A stretch of DNA of 64,000 bases from Nematostella vectensis (taxonomy: Eukaryota; Cnidaria; Anthozoa; Actiniaria; Edwardsiidae), in the NCBI RefSeq assembly GCF_932526225.1, contig NC_064034.1, positions 1,164,001 to 1,228,000 of the forward strand. The letters are read 5' to 3'. Position numbers and translations under genes: made by a program. A model generated the notes under the pieces. It saw only the letters and a program-made list of their open reading frames with translations, was not told the origin of the DNA and did no database searches. This document shows positions 14,478-27,792 of this stretch, one piece after another. The first letter of the stretch is position 1. Each line of letters opens with the position of its first letter.

Positions 14478-17421
14478 TTGGATATATACTGACCAAAAAA
14501 TCAGATATTTGGACATTGGTTCATAAACTGAAACAAAAACACAACAGAAAGCCCTCAGAAAGGAATCGAAACCGTGGCCTCTCGCACCCAAAGCTAGAAT
14601 CATACCACTAGACAGCTGAGTCTTGGATACCTACTGTCCAAAAATTCAGATATTTGGACGTTGGTTTAGAAGCTGGAACAAAAACACAAAAGAAAGGGCT
14701 CAGACGGGAATCGAACCCGTGGCCTCTCGCACCCGAAGCGAGAATCATACCACTAAACCACTGAGCAATGGATAGATACTGTCCAAAAAACATTGGACAT
14801 TAGTTCAGTAACTGAAACAAAAACACAAAAGAAAGCCCTCAGACAGGAATCGAACACATGGCCTCTCGCACCCAAAGCTAGAATCATACCACTAGACCAC
14901 TGAGCCTTGTATAGATACTGTACAAAAAATCAGATATGTGGACATTGGTTCAGTAACTGAAACAAAAACACAAAACAAAGGGCTCAGACGGGAATCAAAC
15001 CCGTGGCCTCTCGCACCCAAAGCGAGAATCATACCACTAGACCACTAAGCCTTGGATATATACTGACCAAAAAATCAGATATTTGGACATTGGTTCAGAA
15101 GCTGAAACAAAAACACAACAGAAAGCTTTCAGACAGGAATCGAACCCGTGGCCTCTCGCACCCAAAGCTAGAATCATACCACTAGACAGCTTAGGCTAGG
15201 ATACCTACTGTCCAAAAATTCAGATATTTGGACGTTGGTTTAGAAGCTGGAACAAAAACACAAAAGAAAGGGCTCAGACGGGAATCGAACCCGTGGCCTC
15301 TCGCACCCGAAGCGAGAATCATACCACTAGACCACTGAGCCTTGGATAGATACTGTCCAAAAACATTGTACATTAGTTCAGTAACTGAAACAAAAACACA
15401 AAACAAAGGGCTCAGACGGGAATCGAACCCGTGGACTTTCGCACCCAAAGCGAGAACCATACCACTAGACCAGTGAGCCTTGGATATATACTGAACAAAC
15501 AATCAGATATTTGGACATTGGTTCAGAAACTGAAATAAAAACACAAAAGAAAGCCCTCAGACAGGAAACGAACCCGTGGCCTCTCGCACCCAAAGCTAGA
15601 ATCATACCACTAGACAGCTTAGGCTAGGATAGCTACTGTCCAAAAATTCAGATATTTAGACGTTGGTTTAGCAGCTGGAACAAAAACACAAAAGAAAGGG
15701 CTCAGACGGAAATCGAACTCGTGGCCTCTCGCATCCAAAGCCAGAATCATACCACTAGACCACTGAGCCTTGAATAGATACTCCGTCCAAAAAAGATTGG
15801 ACATTAGTTTAGTAACTGAAACAAAAACACAAAAGAAATTTCTCAGACTGGAATCTGCTACATGGCCTCTCGTACCCAAAGAGAGAATCATACAACTAGA
15901 CCGCTGAGCCTTGTATAGATACTGTCCAAAAAATCGGATATGTGGACATTGGTTCAGTAACTGAAACAAAAACACAAAATAAAGGGCTCAGACGGTAATC
16001 GAACCCGTGGCCTCTCGCACCCAAAGCGAGAATCATACCACTAGACCACTGAGCCTTGGATATATACTGACCAAAAAATCAGATATTTGGACATTGGTTC
16101 AGAAATGGAAATAAAAACACAAAACAAAGGGCTCGGACGGGAATCGAACCCGTGGCCTCTCGCACCCAAAGCGAGAATCATACCACTGAGCCTTGGATAG
16201 ATACTGACCAAAAACTCAGATATTTGTACATTGGTTTAGTAACTGAAACAAAAACACAAAACAAAGGGCTCAGACGGGAATCGAACCCGTGGCCTCTCGC
16301 ACCCAAAGCGAGAATCACACCACTAGACCACTGAGCCTTGTATAGATACTGACCAAAAAATCAGATATTTGGACATTGGTTCAGAAACTGAAACAAAAAC
16401 ACAAAAGAAAGCCCTCAGACAGGAGTCGAACCCGTGGCCTCTCGCACCCAAAGCTAGAATCATACCACTAGACAGCTGAAGCTAGGATAGCTACTTTCCA
16501 AAAATTCAGATATTTAGACGTTGGTTTAGCAGCTGGAACAAAAACACAAAAGAAAGGGCTCAGACGGGAATCGAACCCGTGGCCTCTCGCACCCGAAGCA
16601 AGAATCATACCACTAGACCACTGAGCCTTGAATAGATACTGTACAAAAAATCAGATATGTGGACATCGGTTCAGTAACTGAAACAAAAACACAAAAGAAA
16701 GGGCTCAGACGGGAATCGAACTAGTGGCCTCTTGCGCCCAAAGCCAGAATCATACCACTAGACCACTGAGCCTTGAATAGATACTCCGTCCAAAAAAGAT
16801 TGGACATTAGTTCAGTAACTGAAACAAAAACACAAAAGAAAGGGCTCAGACGGGAATCGAACAAGTGGCCTCTCGCACCCAAAGAGAGAATCATACAACT
16901 AGACCGCTGAGCTTTGTATAGATACTGTTCAAAAAATCAGATATGTGGACATTGGTTCAGTAACTGAAACAAAAACACATAAGAAAGCCCTCAGACAGGA
17001 ATCGAACCCGTGGCCTCTCGCACCCAAAGCTAGAATCATACCACTAGACAGCTTAGGCTAGGATACCTACTGTCCAAAAATTCAGATATTTAGACGTTGG
17101 TTTAGAAGCTGGAACAAAAACACAAAAGAAAGGGTTCAGACGGGAATCGAACCCGTGGCCTCTCGCACCCGAAGCGAGAATCATACCACTAGACCACTGA
17201 GCCTTGGATATATACTGACCAAAAAATCAGATATTTGGACATTGGTTCAGAAGCTGAAACAAAAACACAACAGAAAGCTTTCAGACAGGAATCGAACCCG
17301 TGGCCTCTCGCACCCAAAGCTAGAATCATACCACTAGACAGCTTAGGCTAGGATACCTACTGTCCAAAAATTCAGATATTTGGACGTTGGTTTAGAAGCT
17401 GGAACAAAAACACAAAAGAAA

Positions 17422-17493
17422 GGGCTCAGACGGGAATCGAACCCGTGGCCTCTCGCACCCGAAGCGAGAATCATACCACTAGACCACTGAGCC
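17422..17493 (-). tRNA. tRNA-Pro (CGG)
   Basis: Intact CGG copy, duplicate of 13116-13187 at an offset of 4,306 bp. Confidence 0.85.
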
Positions 17494-18567
17494 TTGGATA
17501 GATACTGTCCAAAAACCATTGGACATTAGTTCAGTAACTGAAACAAAAACACAAAAGAAAGGGCTCAGACGGGAATCGAACCCGTGGCCTCTCGCACCCG
17601 AAGCGAGAATCATACCACTAGACCACTGAGCCTTGGATAGGCACTGTCCAAAAACATTGTACATTAGTTCATTAACTGAAACAAAAACACAAAACAAAGG
17701 GCTTAGACGGGAATCGAACCCGTGGCCTCTCGCACCCAAAGCGAGAACCATACCACTAGACCACTGAGCCTTGGATATATTTTAACAAACAATCAGATAT
17801 TTGGACATTGGTTTAGAAACTGAAATAAAAACACAAAGGAAAGCCCTCAGACAGGAAACGAACCCGTGGCCTCTAGCACCCGAAGCGAGAATCATACCAC
17901 TAGACCACTGAGCCTGACCACTGGATAGATACTGTCCAAAAAACATTGGACATTAGTTCAGTAACTGAAACAAAAACACAAAAGAAAGCCCTCAGACAGG
18001 AATCGAACACATGGCCTCTCGCACCCAAAGCTAGAATCATACCACTAGACCACTAAGCCTTGTTTAGATACTGTACAAAAAATCAGATATGTGGACATTG
18101 GTTCAGTAACTGAAATAAAAACACAAAAGAAAGCGCTCAGACGGGAATCGAACCCGTGGCCTCTCGCACCCAAAGCGAGAATCATACCACTAGACCACTG
18201 AGCCTTGTATAGATACTGTACAAAAAATCAGATTTGTGGACATTGGTTCAGTAACTGAAACAAAAACACAAAACAAAGGGCTCAGACGGGAATCTAACCC
18301 GTGGCCTCTCGCACCCAAAGCGAGAATCATACCAATAGACCACTGAGCCTTGGATATATACTGACCAAAAAATCAGATATTTCGACATTGGTTCAGAAAC
18401 TGAAACAAAAACACAAAAGAAAGCCCTCAGACAGGAATCGAACAAATGGCCTCTCGCACCCAAAGCTAGAATCATACCAACAGACCACTGACCCTTGTAT
18501 AGATACTGTACAAAAAATCAGATATGTGGACATTGGTTCAGTAACTGAAACAAAAACACAAAACAAA

Positions 18568-18639
18568 GGGCTCAGACGGGAATCGAACCCGTGGCCTCTC
18601 GCACCCAAAGCGAGAATCATACCACTAGACCACTGAGCC
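18568..18639 (-). tRNA. tRNA-Pro (TGG)
   Basis: Intact TGG copy, duplicate of 14406-14477 with the same flanking units. Confidence 0.85.
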
Positions 18640-21449
18640 TTGGATATATACTGACCAAAAAATCAGATATTTGGACATTGGTTCATAAACTGAAACAAAA
18701 ACACAACAGAAAGCCCTCAGAAAGGAATCGAAACCGTGGCCTCTCGCACCCAAAGCTAGAATCATACCACTAGACAGCTGAGTCTTGGATACCTACTGTC
18801 CAAAAATTCAGATATTTGGACGTTGGTTTAGAAGCTGGAACAAAAACACAAAAGAAAGGGCTCAGACGGGAATCGAACCCGTGGCCTCTCGCACCCAAAG
18901 CGAGAATCATACCACTAGACCACTGAGCAATGGATAGATACTGTCCAAAAAACATTGGACATTAGTTCAGTAACTGAAACAAAAACACAAAAGAAAGCCT
19001 TCAGACAGGAATCGAACACATGGCCTCTCGCACCCAAAGCTAGAATCATACCACTAGACCACTGAGCCTTGTATAGATACTGTACAAAAAATCAGATATG
19101 TGGACATTGGTTCAGTAACTGAAACAAAAACACAAAACAAAGGGCTCAGACGGGAATCAAACCCGTGGCCTCTCGCACCCAAAGCGAGAATCATACCACT
19201 AGACCACTGAGCCTTGGATATATACTGACCAAAAAATCAGATATTTGGACATTGGTTCAGAAGCTGAAACAAAAACACAACAGAAAGCTTTCAGACAGGA
19301 ATCGAACCCGTGGCCTCTCGCACCCAAAGCTAGAATCATACCACTAGACAGCTTAGGCTAGGATACCTACTGTCCAAAAATTCAGATATTTGGACGTTGG
19401 TTTAGAAGCTGGAACAAAAACACAAAAGAAAGGGCTCAGACGGGAATCGAACCCGTGGCCTCTCGCACCCGAAGCGAGAATCATACCACTAGACCACTGA
19501 GCCTTGGATAGATACTGTCCAAAAACCATTGGACATTAGTTCAGTAACTGAAACAAAAACACAAAACAAAGGGCTCAGACGGGAATCGAACCCGAAGCCT
19601 CTCGCACCCAAAGCGAGAATCATACCACTAGACCACTGAGCCTTGTATAGATGCTGTACAAAAAATCAGATATGTGAACATTGGTTCAGTAACTGAAAGA
19701 AAAACACAAAACAAATGGCTCAGACGGGAATCGAACCCGTGGCCTCTCGCACCCAAAGCGAGAATCATACCACTAGACCACTGAGCCTTGGATATATACT
19801 GACCAAACAATCAGATATTTGGACATTGGTTCAGAAACTGAAACAAAAACACAACAGAAAGCCCTCAGACAGGAATCAAACACATGGCCTCTCGCACCCA
19901 AAGCTAGAATCATACCACTAGACCACTGAGCCTTGTATAGATACTGTACAAAAAATCAGATATGTGGACATTGGTTCAGTAACTGAAATAAAAACACAAA
20001 AGAAAGCGCTCAGACGGGAATCGAACCCGTGGCCTCTCGCACCCAAAGCGAGAATCATACCACTAGACCACTGAGCCTTGTATAGATACTGTACAAAAAA
20101 TCAGATATGTGGACATTGGTTCAGTAACTGAAACAAAAACACAAAACAAAGGGCTCAGACGGGAATCTAACCCGTGGCCTCTCGCACCCAAAGCGAGAAT
20201 CATACCAATAGACCACTTAGCCTTGGATATATACTGACCAAAAAATCAGATATTTCGACATTGGTTCAGAAACTGAAACAAAAACACAAAAGAAAGCCCT
20301 CAGACAGGAATCGAACAAATGGCCTCTCGCACCCAAAGCTAGAATCATACCAACAGACCACTGACCCTTGTATAGATACTGTACAAAAAATCAGATATGT
20401 GGACATTGGTTCAGTAACTGAAACAAAAACACAAAACAAAGGGCTCAGACGGGAATCGAACCCGTGGCCTCTCGCACCCAAAGCGAGAATCATACCACTA
20501 GACCACTGAGACTTGGATATATACTGACCAAAAAATCAGATATTTGGACATTGGTTCATAAACTGAAACAAAAACACAACAGAAAGCCCTCAGAAAGGAA
20601 TCGAAACCGTGGCCTCTCGCACCCAAAGCTAGAATCATACCACTAGACAGCTGAGTCTTGGATACCTACTGTCCAAAAATTCAGATATTTGGACGTTGGT
20701 TTAGAAGCTGGAACAAAAACACAAAAGAAAGGGCTCAGACGGGAATCGAACCCGTGGCCTCTCGCACCCGAAGCGAGAATCATACCACTAGACCACTGAG
20801 CAATGGATAGATACTGTCCAAAAAACATTGGACATTAGTTCAGTAACTGAAACAAAAACACAAAAGAAAGCCCTCAGACAGGAATCGAACACATGGCCTC
20901 TCGCACCCAAAGCTAGAATCATACCACTAGACCACTGAGCCTTGTATAGATACTGTACAAAAAATCAGATATGTAGACATTGGTTCAGTAACTGAAACAA
21001 AAACACAAAACAAAGGGCTCAGACGGGAATCGAAACCGTGGCCTCTCGCACCCAAAGCGAGAATCATACCACTAGACCACTGAGCCTTGTATAGATGCTG
21101 TACAAAAAATCAGATATGTGAACATTGGTTCAGTAACTGAAAGAAAAACACAAAACAAATGGCTCAGACGGGAATAGAACCCGTGGCCTCTCGCACCCAA
21201 AGCGAGAATCATACCACTAGACCACTGAGCCTTGGATATATACTGACCAAACAATCAGATATTTGGACATTGGTTCAGAAACTGAAACAAAAACACAACA
21301 GAAAGCCCTCAGACAGGAATCAAACACATGGCCTCTCGCACCCAAAGCTAGAATCATACCACTAGACCACTGAGCCTTGTATAGATACTGTACAAAAAAT
21401 CAGATATGTGGACATTGGTTCAGTAACTGAAACAAAAACACAAAACAAA

Positions 21450-21521
21450 GGGCTCAGACGGGAATCGAACCCGTGGCCTCTCGCACCCAAAGCGAGAATC
21501 ATACCACTAGACCACTGAGCC
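21450..21521 (-). tRNA. tRNA-Pro (TGG)
   Basis: Intact TGG copy in a block repeated 4,038 bp downstream (25488-25559). Confidence 0.85.
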
Positions 21522-21594
21522 TTGGATATATACTGACCAAAAAATCAGATATTTGGACATTGGTTCAGAAACTGAAACAAAAACACAACAGAAA

Positions 21595-21666
21595 GCCCTC
21601 AGACAGGAATCGAACCCGTGGCCTCTCGCACCCAAAGCTAGAATCATACCACTAGACAGCTGAGGC
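21595..21666 (-). pseudogene. tRNA-Pro relic, CTAGC class with swapped acceptor
   Basis: This represents the second frequent degenerate class. The acceptor strands are GCCTCAG and CTGAGGG, so positions 2:71 to 7:66 pair and only 1:72 is G-G. Bases 8-9 read CT in place of TG, which damages the A box and the normally invariant U8. The anticodon stem has the CTAGC A-G mismatch. The B box GGTTCGATTCC is intact. The acceptor changes look compensatory compared with the sister class at 1350-1421. Confidence 0.75.
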
Positions 21667-21739
21667 TTGGATACCTACTGTCCAAAAATTCAGATATTTG
21701 GACGTTGGTTTAGAAGCTGGAACAAAAACACAAAAGAAA

Positions 21740-21811
21740 GGGCTCAGACGGGAATCGAACCCGTGGCCTCTCGCACCCGAAGCGAGAATCATACCACTAG
21801 ACCACTGAGCC
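21740..21811 (-). tRNA. tRNA-Pro (CGG)
   Basis: Intact CGG copy two units after the TGG copy at 21450. The unit between is the degenerate copy at 21595-21666, showing the TGG, relic, CGG order seen all along the array. Confidence 0.85.
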
Positions 21812-24478
21812 TTGGATAGATACTGTCCAAAAAACATTGGACATTAGTTCAGTAACTTAAACAAAAACACAAAAGAAAGCCCTCAGACAGGAATCGAACA
21901 CATGGCCTCTCGCACCCAAAGCTAGAATCATACCACTAGACCACTGAGCCTTGTATAGATACTGTACAAAAAATCAGATATGTGGACATTGGTTCAGAAA
22001 CTGAAACAAAAACACAACAGAAAGCCCTCAGACAGGAATCGAACCCGTGGCCTCTCGCACCCAAAGCTAGAATCATACCACTAGACAACTGAAGCTAGGA
22101 TAGCTACTTTCCAAAAATTCAGATATTTAGACGTTGGTTTAGCAGCTGGAACAAAAACACAAAAGAAAGGGCTCAGACGGGAATCGAACCCGTGGCCTCT
22201 CGCACCCGAAGCAAGAATCATACCACTAGACCCCTGAGCCTTGAATAGATACTGTACAAAAAATCAGATATGTGGACATTGGTTCAGTAACTGAAACAAA
22301 AACACAAAAGAAAGGGCTCAGACGGGAATCGAACTAGTGGCCTCTTGCGCCCAAAGCCAGAATCATACCACTAGACCACTGAGCCTTGAATAGATACTCC
22401 GTCCAAAAAAGATTGGACATTAGTTCAGTAACTGAAACAAAAACACAAAAGAAAGGGCTCAGACGGGAATCGAACTCGTGGCCTCTCGCACCCAAAGAGA
22501 GAATCATACAACTAGACCGCTGAGCTTTGTATAGATACTGTTCAAAAAATCAGATATGTGGACATTGGTTCAGTAACTGAAACAAAAACACAAAAGAAAG
22601 CCCTCAGACAGGAATCGAACACATGGCCTCTCGCACCCAAAGCTAGAATCATACCACTAGACCACTGAGCCTTGTATAGATACTGTACAAAAAATCAGAT
22701 ATGTGGACATTGGTTCAGTAACTGAAACAAAAACACAAAACAAAGGGCGCAGACGGGAATCAAACCCGTGGCCTCTCGCACCCAAAGCGAGAATCATACC
22801 ACTAGACCACTGAGCCTTGGATATATACTGACCAAAAAATCAGATATTTGGACATTGGTTTAGAAGCTGAAACAAAAACACAACAGAAAGCTTTCAGACA
22901 GGAATCGAACCCGTGGCCTCTCGCACCCAAAGCTAGAATCATACCACTAGACAGCTTAGGCTAGGATACCTACTGTCCAAAAATTCAGATATTTGGACGT
23001 TGGTTTAGAAGCTGGAACAAAAACACAAAAGAAAGGGCTCAGACGGGAATCGAACCCGTGGCCTCTCGCACCCGAAGCGAGAATCATACCACTAGACCAC
23101 TGAGCCTTGGATAGATACTGTCCAAAAACCATTGGACATTAGTTCAGTAACTGAAACAAAAACACAAAAGAAAGGGCTCAGACGGGAATCGAACCCGTGG
23201 CCTCTCGCACCCGAAGCGAGAATCATACCACTAGACCACTGAGCCTTGGATAGGCACTGTCCAAAAACATTGTACATTAGTTCATTAACTGAAACAAAAA
23301 CACAAAACAAAGGGCTTAGACGGGAAACTCAGAAAGGAATCGAAACCGTGGCCTCTCGCACCCAAAGCTAGAATCATACCACTAGACAGCTGAGTCTTGG
23401 ATACCTACTGTCCAAAAATTCAGATATTTGGACGTTGGTTTAGAAGCTGGAACAAAAACACAAAAGAAAGGGCTCAGACGGGAATCGAACCCGTGGCCTC
23501 TCGCACCCGAAGCGAGAATCATACCACTAGACCACTGAGCAATGGATAGATACTGTCCAAAAAACATTGGACATTAGTTCAGTAACTGAAACAAAAACAC
23601 AAAAGAAAGCCCTCAGACAGGAATCGAACACATGGCCTCTCGCACCCAAAGCTAGAATCATACCACTAGACCACTGAGCCTTGTATAGATACTGTACAAA
23701 AAATCAGATATGTAGACATTGGTTCAGTAACTGAAACAAAAACACAAAACAAAGGGCTCAGACGGGAATCGAACCCGTGGCCTCTCGCACCCAAAGCGAG
23801 AATCATACCACTAGACCACTGAGCCTTGTATAGATGCTGTACAAAAAATCAGATATGTGAACATTGGTTCAGTAACTGAAAGAAAAACACAAAACAAATG
23901 GCTCAGACGGGAATCGAACCCGTGGCCTCTCGCACCCAAAGCGAGAATCATACCACTAGACCACTGAGCCTTGGATATATACTGACCAAACAATCAGATA
24001 TTTGGACATTGGTTCAGAAACTGAAACAAAAACACAACAGAAAGCCCTCAGACAGGAATCAAACACATGGCCTCTCGCACCCAAAGCTAGAATCATACCA
24101 CTAGACCACTGAGCCTTGTATAGATACTGTACAAAAAATCAGATATGTGGACATTGGTTCAGTAACTGAAACAAAAACACAAAACAAAGGGCTCAGACGG
24201 GAATCTAACCCGTGGCCTTTCGCACCCAAAGCGAGAATCATACCAATAGACCACTGAGCCTTGGATATATACTGACCAAAAAATCAGATATTTCGACATT
24301 GGTTCAGAAACTGAAACAAAAACACAAAAGAAAGCCCTCAGACAGGAATCGAACAAATGGCCTCTCGCACCCAAAGCTAGAATCATACCAACAGACCACT
24401 GACCCTTGTATAGATACTGTACAAAAAATCAGATATGTGGACATTGGTTCAGTAACTGAAACAAAAACACAAAACAAA

Positions 24479-24550
24479 GGGCTCAGACGGGAATCGAACC
24501 CGTGGCCTCTCGCACCCAAAGCGAGAATCATACCACTAGACCACTGAGCC
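24479..24550 (-). tRNA. tRNA-Pro (TGG)
   Basis: Intact TGG copy, same structure as the reference copy at 1495-1566; part of the 4,038-bp duplication. Confidence 0.85.
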
Positions 24551-25487
24551 TTGGATATATACTGACCAAAAAATCAGATATTTGGACATTGGTTCATAAA
24601 CTGAAACAAAAACACAACAGAAAGCCCTCAGAAAGGAATCGATACCGTGGCCTCTCGCACCCAAAGCTAGAATCATACCACTAGACAGCTGAGTCTTGGA
24701 TACCTACTGTCCAAAAATTCAGATATTTGGACGTTGGTTTAGAAGCTGGAACAAAAACACAAAAGAAAGGGCTCAGACGGGAATCGAACCCGTGGCCTCT
24801 CGCACCCGAAGCGAGAATCATACCACTAGACCACTGAGCAATGGATAGATACTGTCCAAAAAACATTGGACATTAGTTCAGTAACTGAAACAAAAACACA
24901 AAAGAAAGCCCTCAGACAGGAATCGAACACATGGCCTCTCGCACCCAAAGCTAGAATCATACCACTAGACCACTGAGCCTTGTATAGATACTGTACAAAA
25001 AATCAGATATGTAGACATTGGTTCAGTAACTGAAACAAAAACACAAAACAAAGGGCTCAGACGGGAATCGAACCCGTGGCCTCTCGCACCCAAAGCGAGA
25101 ATCATACCACTAGACCACTGAGCCTTGTATAGATGCTGTACAAAAAATCAGATATGTGAACATTGGTTCAGTAACTGAAAGAAAAACACAAAACAAATGG
25201 CTCAGACGGGAATAGAACCCGTGGCCTCTCGCACCCAAAGCGAGAATCATACCACTAGACCACTGAGCCTTGGATATATACTGACCAAACAATCAGATAT
25301 TTGGACATTGGTTCAGAAACTGAAACAAAAACACAACAGAAAGCCCTCAGACAGGAATCAAACACATGGCCTCTCGCACCCAAAGCTAGAATCATACCAC
25401 TAGACCACTGAGCCTTGTATAGATACTGTACAAAAAATCAGATATGTGGACATTGGTTCAGTTACTGAAACAAAAACACAAAACAAA

Positions 25488-25559
25488 GGGCTCAGACGGG
25501 AATCGAACCCGTGGCCTCTCGCACCCAAAGCGAGAATCATACCACTAGACCACTGAGCC
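25488..25559 (-). tRNA. tRNA-Pro (TGG)
   Basis: Intact TGG copy, 4,038 bp after its duplicate at 21450-21521. Confidence 0.85.
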
Positions 25560-25777
25560 TTGGATATATACTGACCAAAAAATCAGATATTTGGACATTG
25601 GTTCAGAAACTGAAACAAAAACACAACAGAAAGCCCTCAGACAGGAATCGAACCCGTGGCCTCTCGCACCCAAAGCTAGAATCATACCACTAGACAGCTG
25701 AGGCTTGGATACCTACTGTCCAAAAATTCAGATATTTGGACGTTGGTTTAGAAGCTGGAACAAAAACACAAAAGAAA

Positions 25778-25849
25778 GGGCTCAGACGGGAATCGAACCC
25801 GTGGCCTCTCGCACCCGAAGCGAGAATCATACCACTAGACCACTGAGCC
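25778..25849 (-). tRNA. tRNA-Pro (CGG)
   Basis: Intact CGG copy, 4,038 bp after its duplicate at 21740-21811. Confidence 0.85.
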
Positions 25850-26636
25850 TTGGATAGATACTGTCCAAAAAACATTGGACATTAGTTCAGTAACTTAAAC
25901 AAAAACACAAAAGAAAGCCCTCAGACAGGAATCGAACACATGGCCTCTCGCACCCAAAGCTAGAATCATACCACTAGACCACTGAGCCTTGTATAGATAC
26001 TGTACAAAAAATCAGATATGTGGACATTGGTTCAGTAACTGAAACAAAAACACAAAACAAAGGGCTCAGACGGGAATCGAACCCGTGGCCTCTCGCACCC
26101 AAAGCGAGAACCATACCACTAGACCACTGAGCCTTGGATATATACTGTACAAAAAATTAGATATGTGGACATTGGTTCAGCAACTGAAATAAAAACACAA
26201 AAGAAAGCCCTCAGACAGGAAACGAACCCGTGGCCTCTCGCACCCAAAGCTAGAATCATACCACTGACAGCTTAGGCTAGGATAGCTACTGTCCAAAAAT
26301 TCAGATATTTAGACGTTGGTTTAGCAGCTGGAACAAGAACACAAAAGAAAGGGCTCAGACGGAAATCGAACTCGTGGCCTCTCTTACCCAAAGCCAGAAC
26401 CATACCACTAGACCACTGAGCCTTGAATAGATACTCCGTCCAAAAAAGATTGGACATTGGTTCAGTAACTGAAACAAAAACACAAAACAAAGGGCTCAGA
26501 CGGGAATCGAAACCGTGGCCTCTCGCACCCAAAGCGAGAATCATACCACTAGACCACTGAGCCTTGTATAGATACTGTACAAAAAATCAGATATGTGGAC
26601 ATTGGTTCAGTAACTGAAACAAAAACACAAAATAAA

Positions 26637-26708
26637 GGGCTCAGACGGGAATCGAACCCGTGGCCTCTCGCACCCAAAGCGAGAATCATACCACTAGACC
26701 ACTGAGCC
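26637..26708 (-). tRNA. tRNA-Pro (TGG)
   Basis: Intact TGG copy. Its downstream T-run region differs slightly (cacaaaataaa on the plus strand) but keeps T4 and T5 runs. Confidence 0.85.
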
Positions 26709-27572
26709 TTGGATATATACTGACCAAAAAATCAGATATTTGGACATTGGTTCAGAAATGGAAATAAAAACACAAAACAAAGGGCTCGGACGGGAATCGA
26801 ACCCGTGGCCTCTCGCACCCAAAGCGAGAATCAAAACACTGAGCCTTGGATAGATACTGACCAAAAAATCAGATATTTGTACATTGGTTTAGTAACTGAA
26901 ACAAAAACACAAAACAAAGGGCTCAGACGGGAATCGAACCCGTGGCCTCTCGCACCCAAAGCGAGAATCATACCACTAGACCACTGAGCCTTGTATAGAT
27001 ACTGACCAAAAAATCAGATATTTGGACATTGGTTCAGAAACTGAAACAAAAACACAAAAGAAAGCCCTCCGACAGTAGTCGAACCCGTGGCCTCTCGCAC
27101 CCAAAGCTAGAATCATACCACTAGACAGCTGAAGCTAGGATAGCTACCTTTTAAAAATTCAGATATTTGGACGTTGGTTTAGCAGCTGGAACAAAAACAC
27201 AAAAGAAAGGGCTCAGACGGGAATCGAACCCGTGGCCTCTCGCACCCGAAGCAAGAATCATACCACTAGACCACTGAGCCTTGAATAGATAGTGTACAAA
27301 AAATCAGATTGTGTACATTGGTTCAGTAACTGAAACAAAAACACAAAAGAAAGGGCTCAGACGGGAATCGAACTAGTGGCCTCTCGCGCCCAAAACCAGA
27401 ATCATACCACTAGACCACTGAGCCTTGAATAGATACTCCGTCCAAAAAAGATTGGACATTAGTTCAGTAACTTAAACAAAAACACAAAAGAAAGGGCTCA
27501 GACGGGAATCGAACTCGTGGCCTCTCGCACCCAAAGCCATAATCATACCACTAGACCACTGAGCCTTGAAAA

Positions 27573-27717
27573 TTTAGTGTCCGCCGCGTTGCATTATGGA
27601 TTGTTAAGGTGCGCAATGCACCATGGTAGAACACATGTCAGAGATCCGCCATCTTGTATTAAATGTGGAAGACCACGAGTCTGTTTTTTTTTGCTTTGTT
27701 CTTTGCCGAACACCACA
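27573..27717 (+). repeat. 5' LTR of the gypsy element
   Basis: A 145-bp direct repeat matching 31953-32097 with only a few differences, ending in CACCACA. It holds a TATTAAA-like box near 27656 that could serve as its promoter (inference). Confidence 0.92.
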
Positions 27718-27720
27718 TTC

Positions 27721-27735
27721 TGGCGACGAGGATGG
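27721..27735 (+). other. primer-binding site of the gypsy element
   Basis: TGGCGACGAGGATGG lies three bases after the 5' LTR and begins with TGG, the complement of a tRNA CCA end. It does not match the 3' end of the surrounding tRNA-Pro, so another tRNA would prime; I cannot name it from memory. Confidence 0.7.
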
Positions 27736-27792
27736 GATCAACAACTGGATAAACACATACTGAAGTTAAATCTGTCAAAAAAAAAAGCCGGT

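Larger units (their letters stand above)
1..27567 (-). repeat. tandem array of tRNA-Pro units, left part
   Basis: About 190 head-to-tail units of roughly 144 bp fill this stretch and continue beyond base 1. Each unit is a 72-nt tRNA-Pro-like sequence read on the minus strand plus a spacer of about 70 bp. The spacers are homologous to each other and differ in a few signature positions. By anticodon arm and T arm I see these classes: intact TGG, intact CGG, copies with a CTAGC anticodon-stem strand (one A-G mismatch), and copies with degraded T arms. Just 3' of most tRNA copies the minus strand has T4 and T5 runs, as expected of Pol III terminators; several spacers carry TATATA a few bases 5' of the tRNA. 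Between about 0.5 and 3.6 kb the classes recur with a 7-unit, 1,002-bp period. From 8 to 26 kb, blocks of 1.4-4.6 kb are themselves duplicated. The identity is certain; how many copies are transcribed is unknown. Confidence 0.95.

Noticed and set aside
27517-27792. Upstream extension of the gypsy gag-pol frame
   Set aside because: The frame runs through the 5' LTR and a tRNA unit by chance; these bases are non-coding array and LTR.
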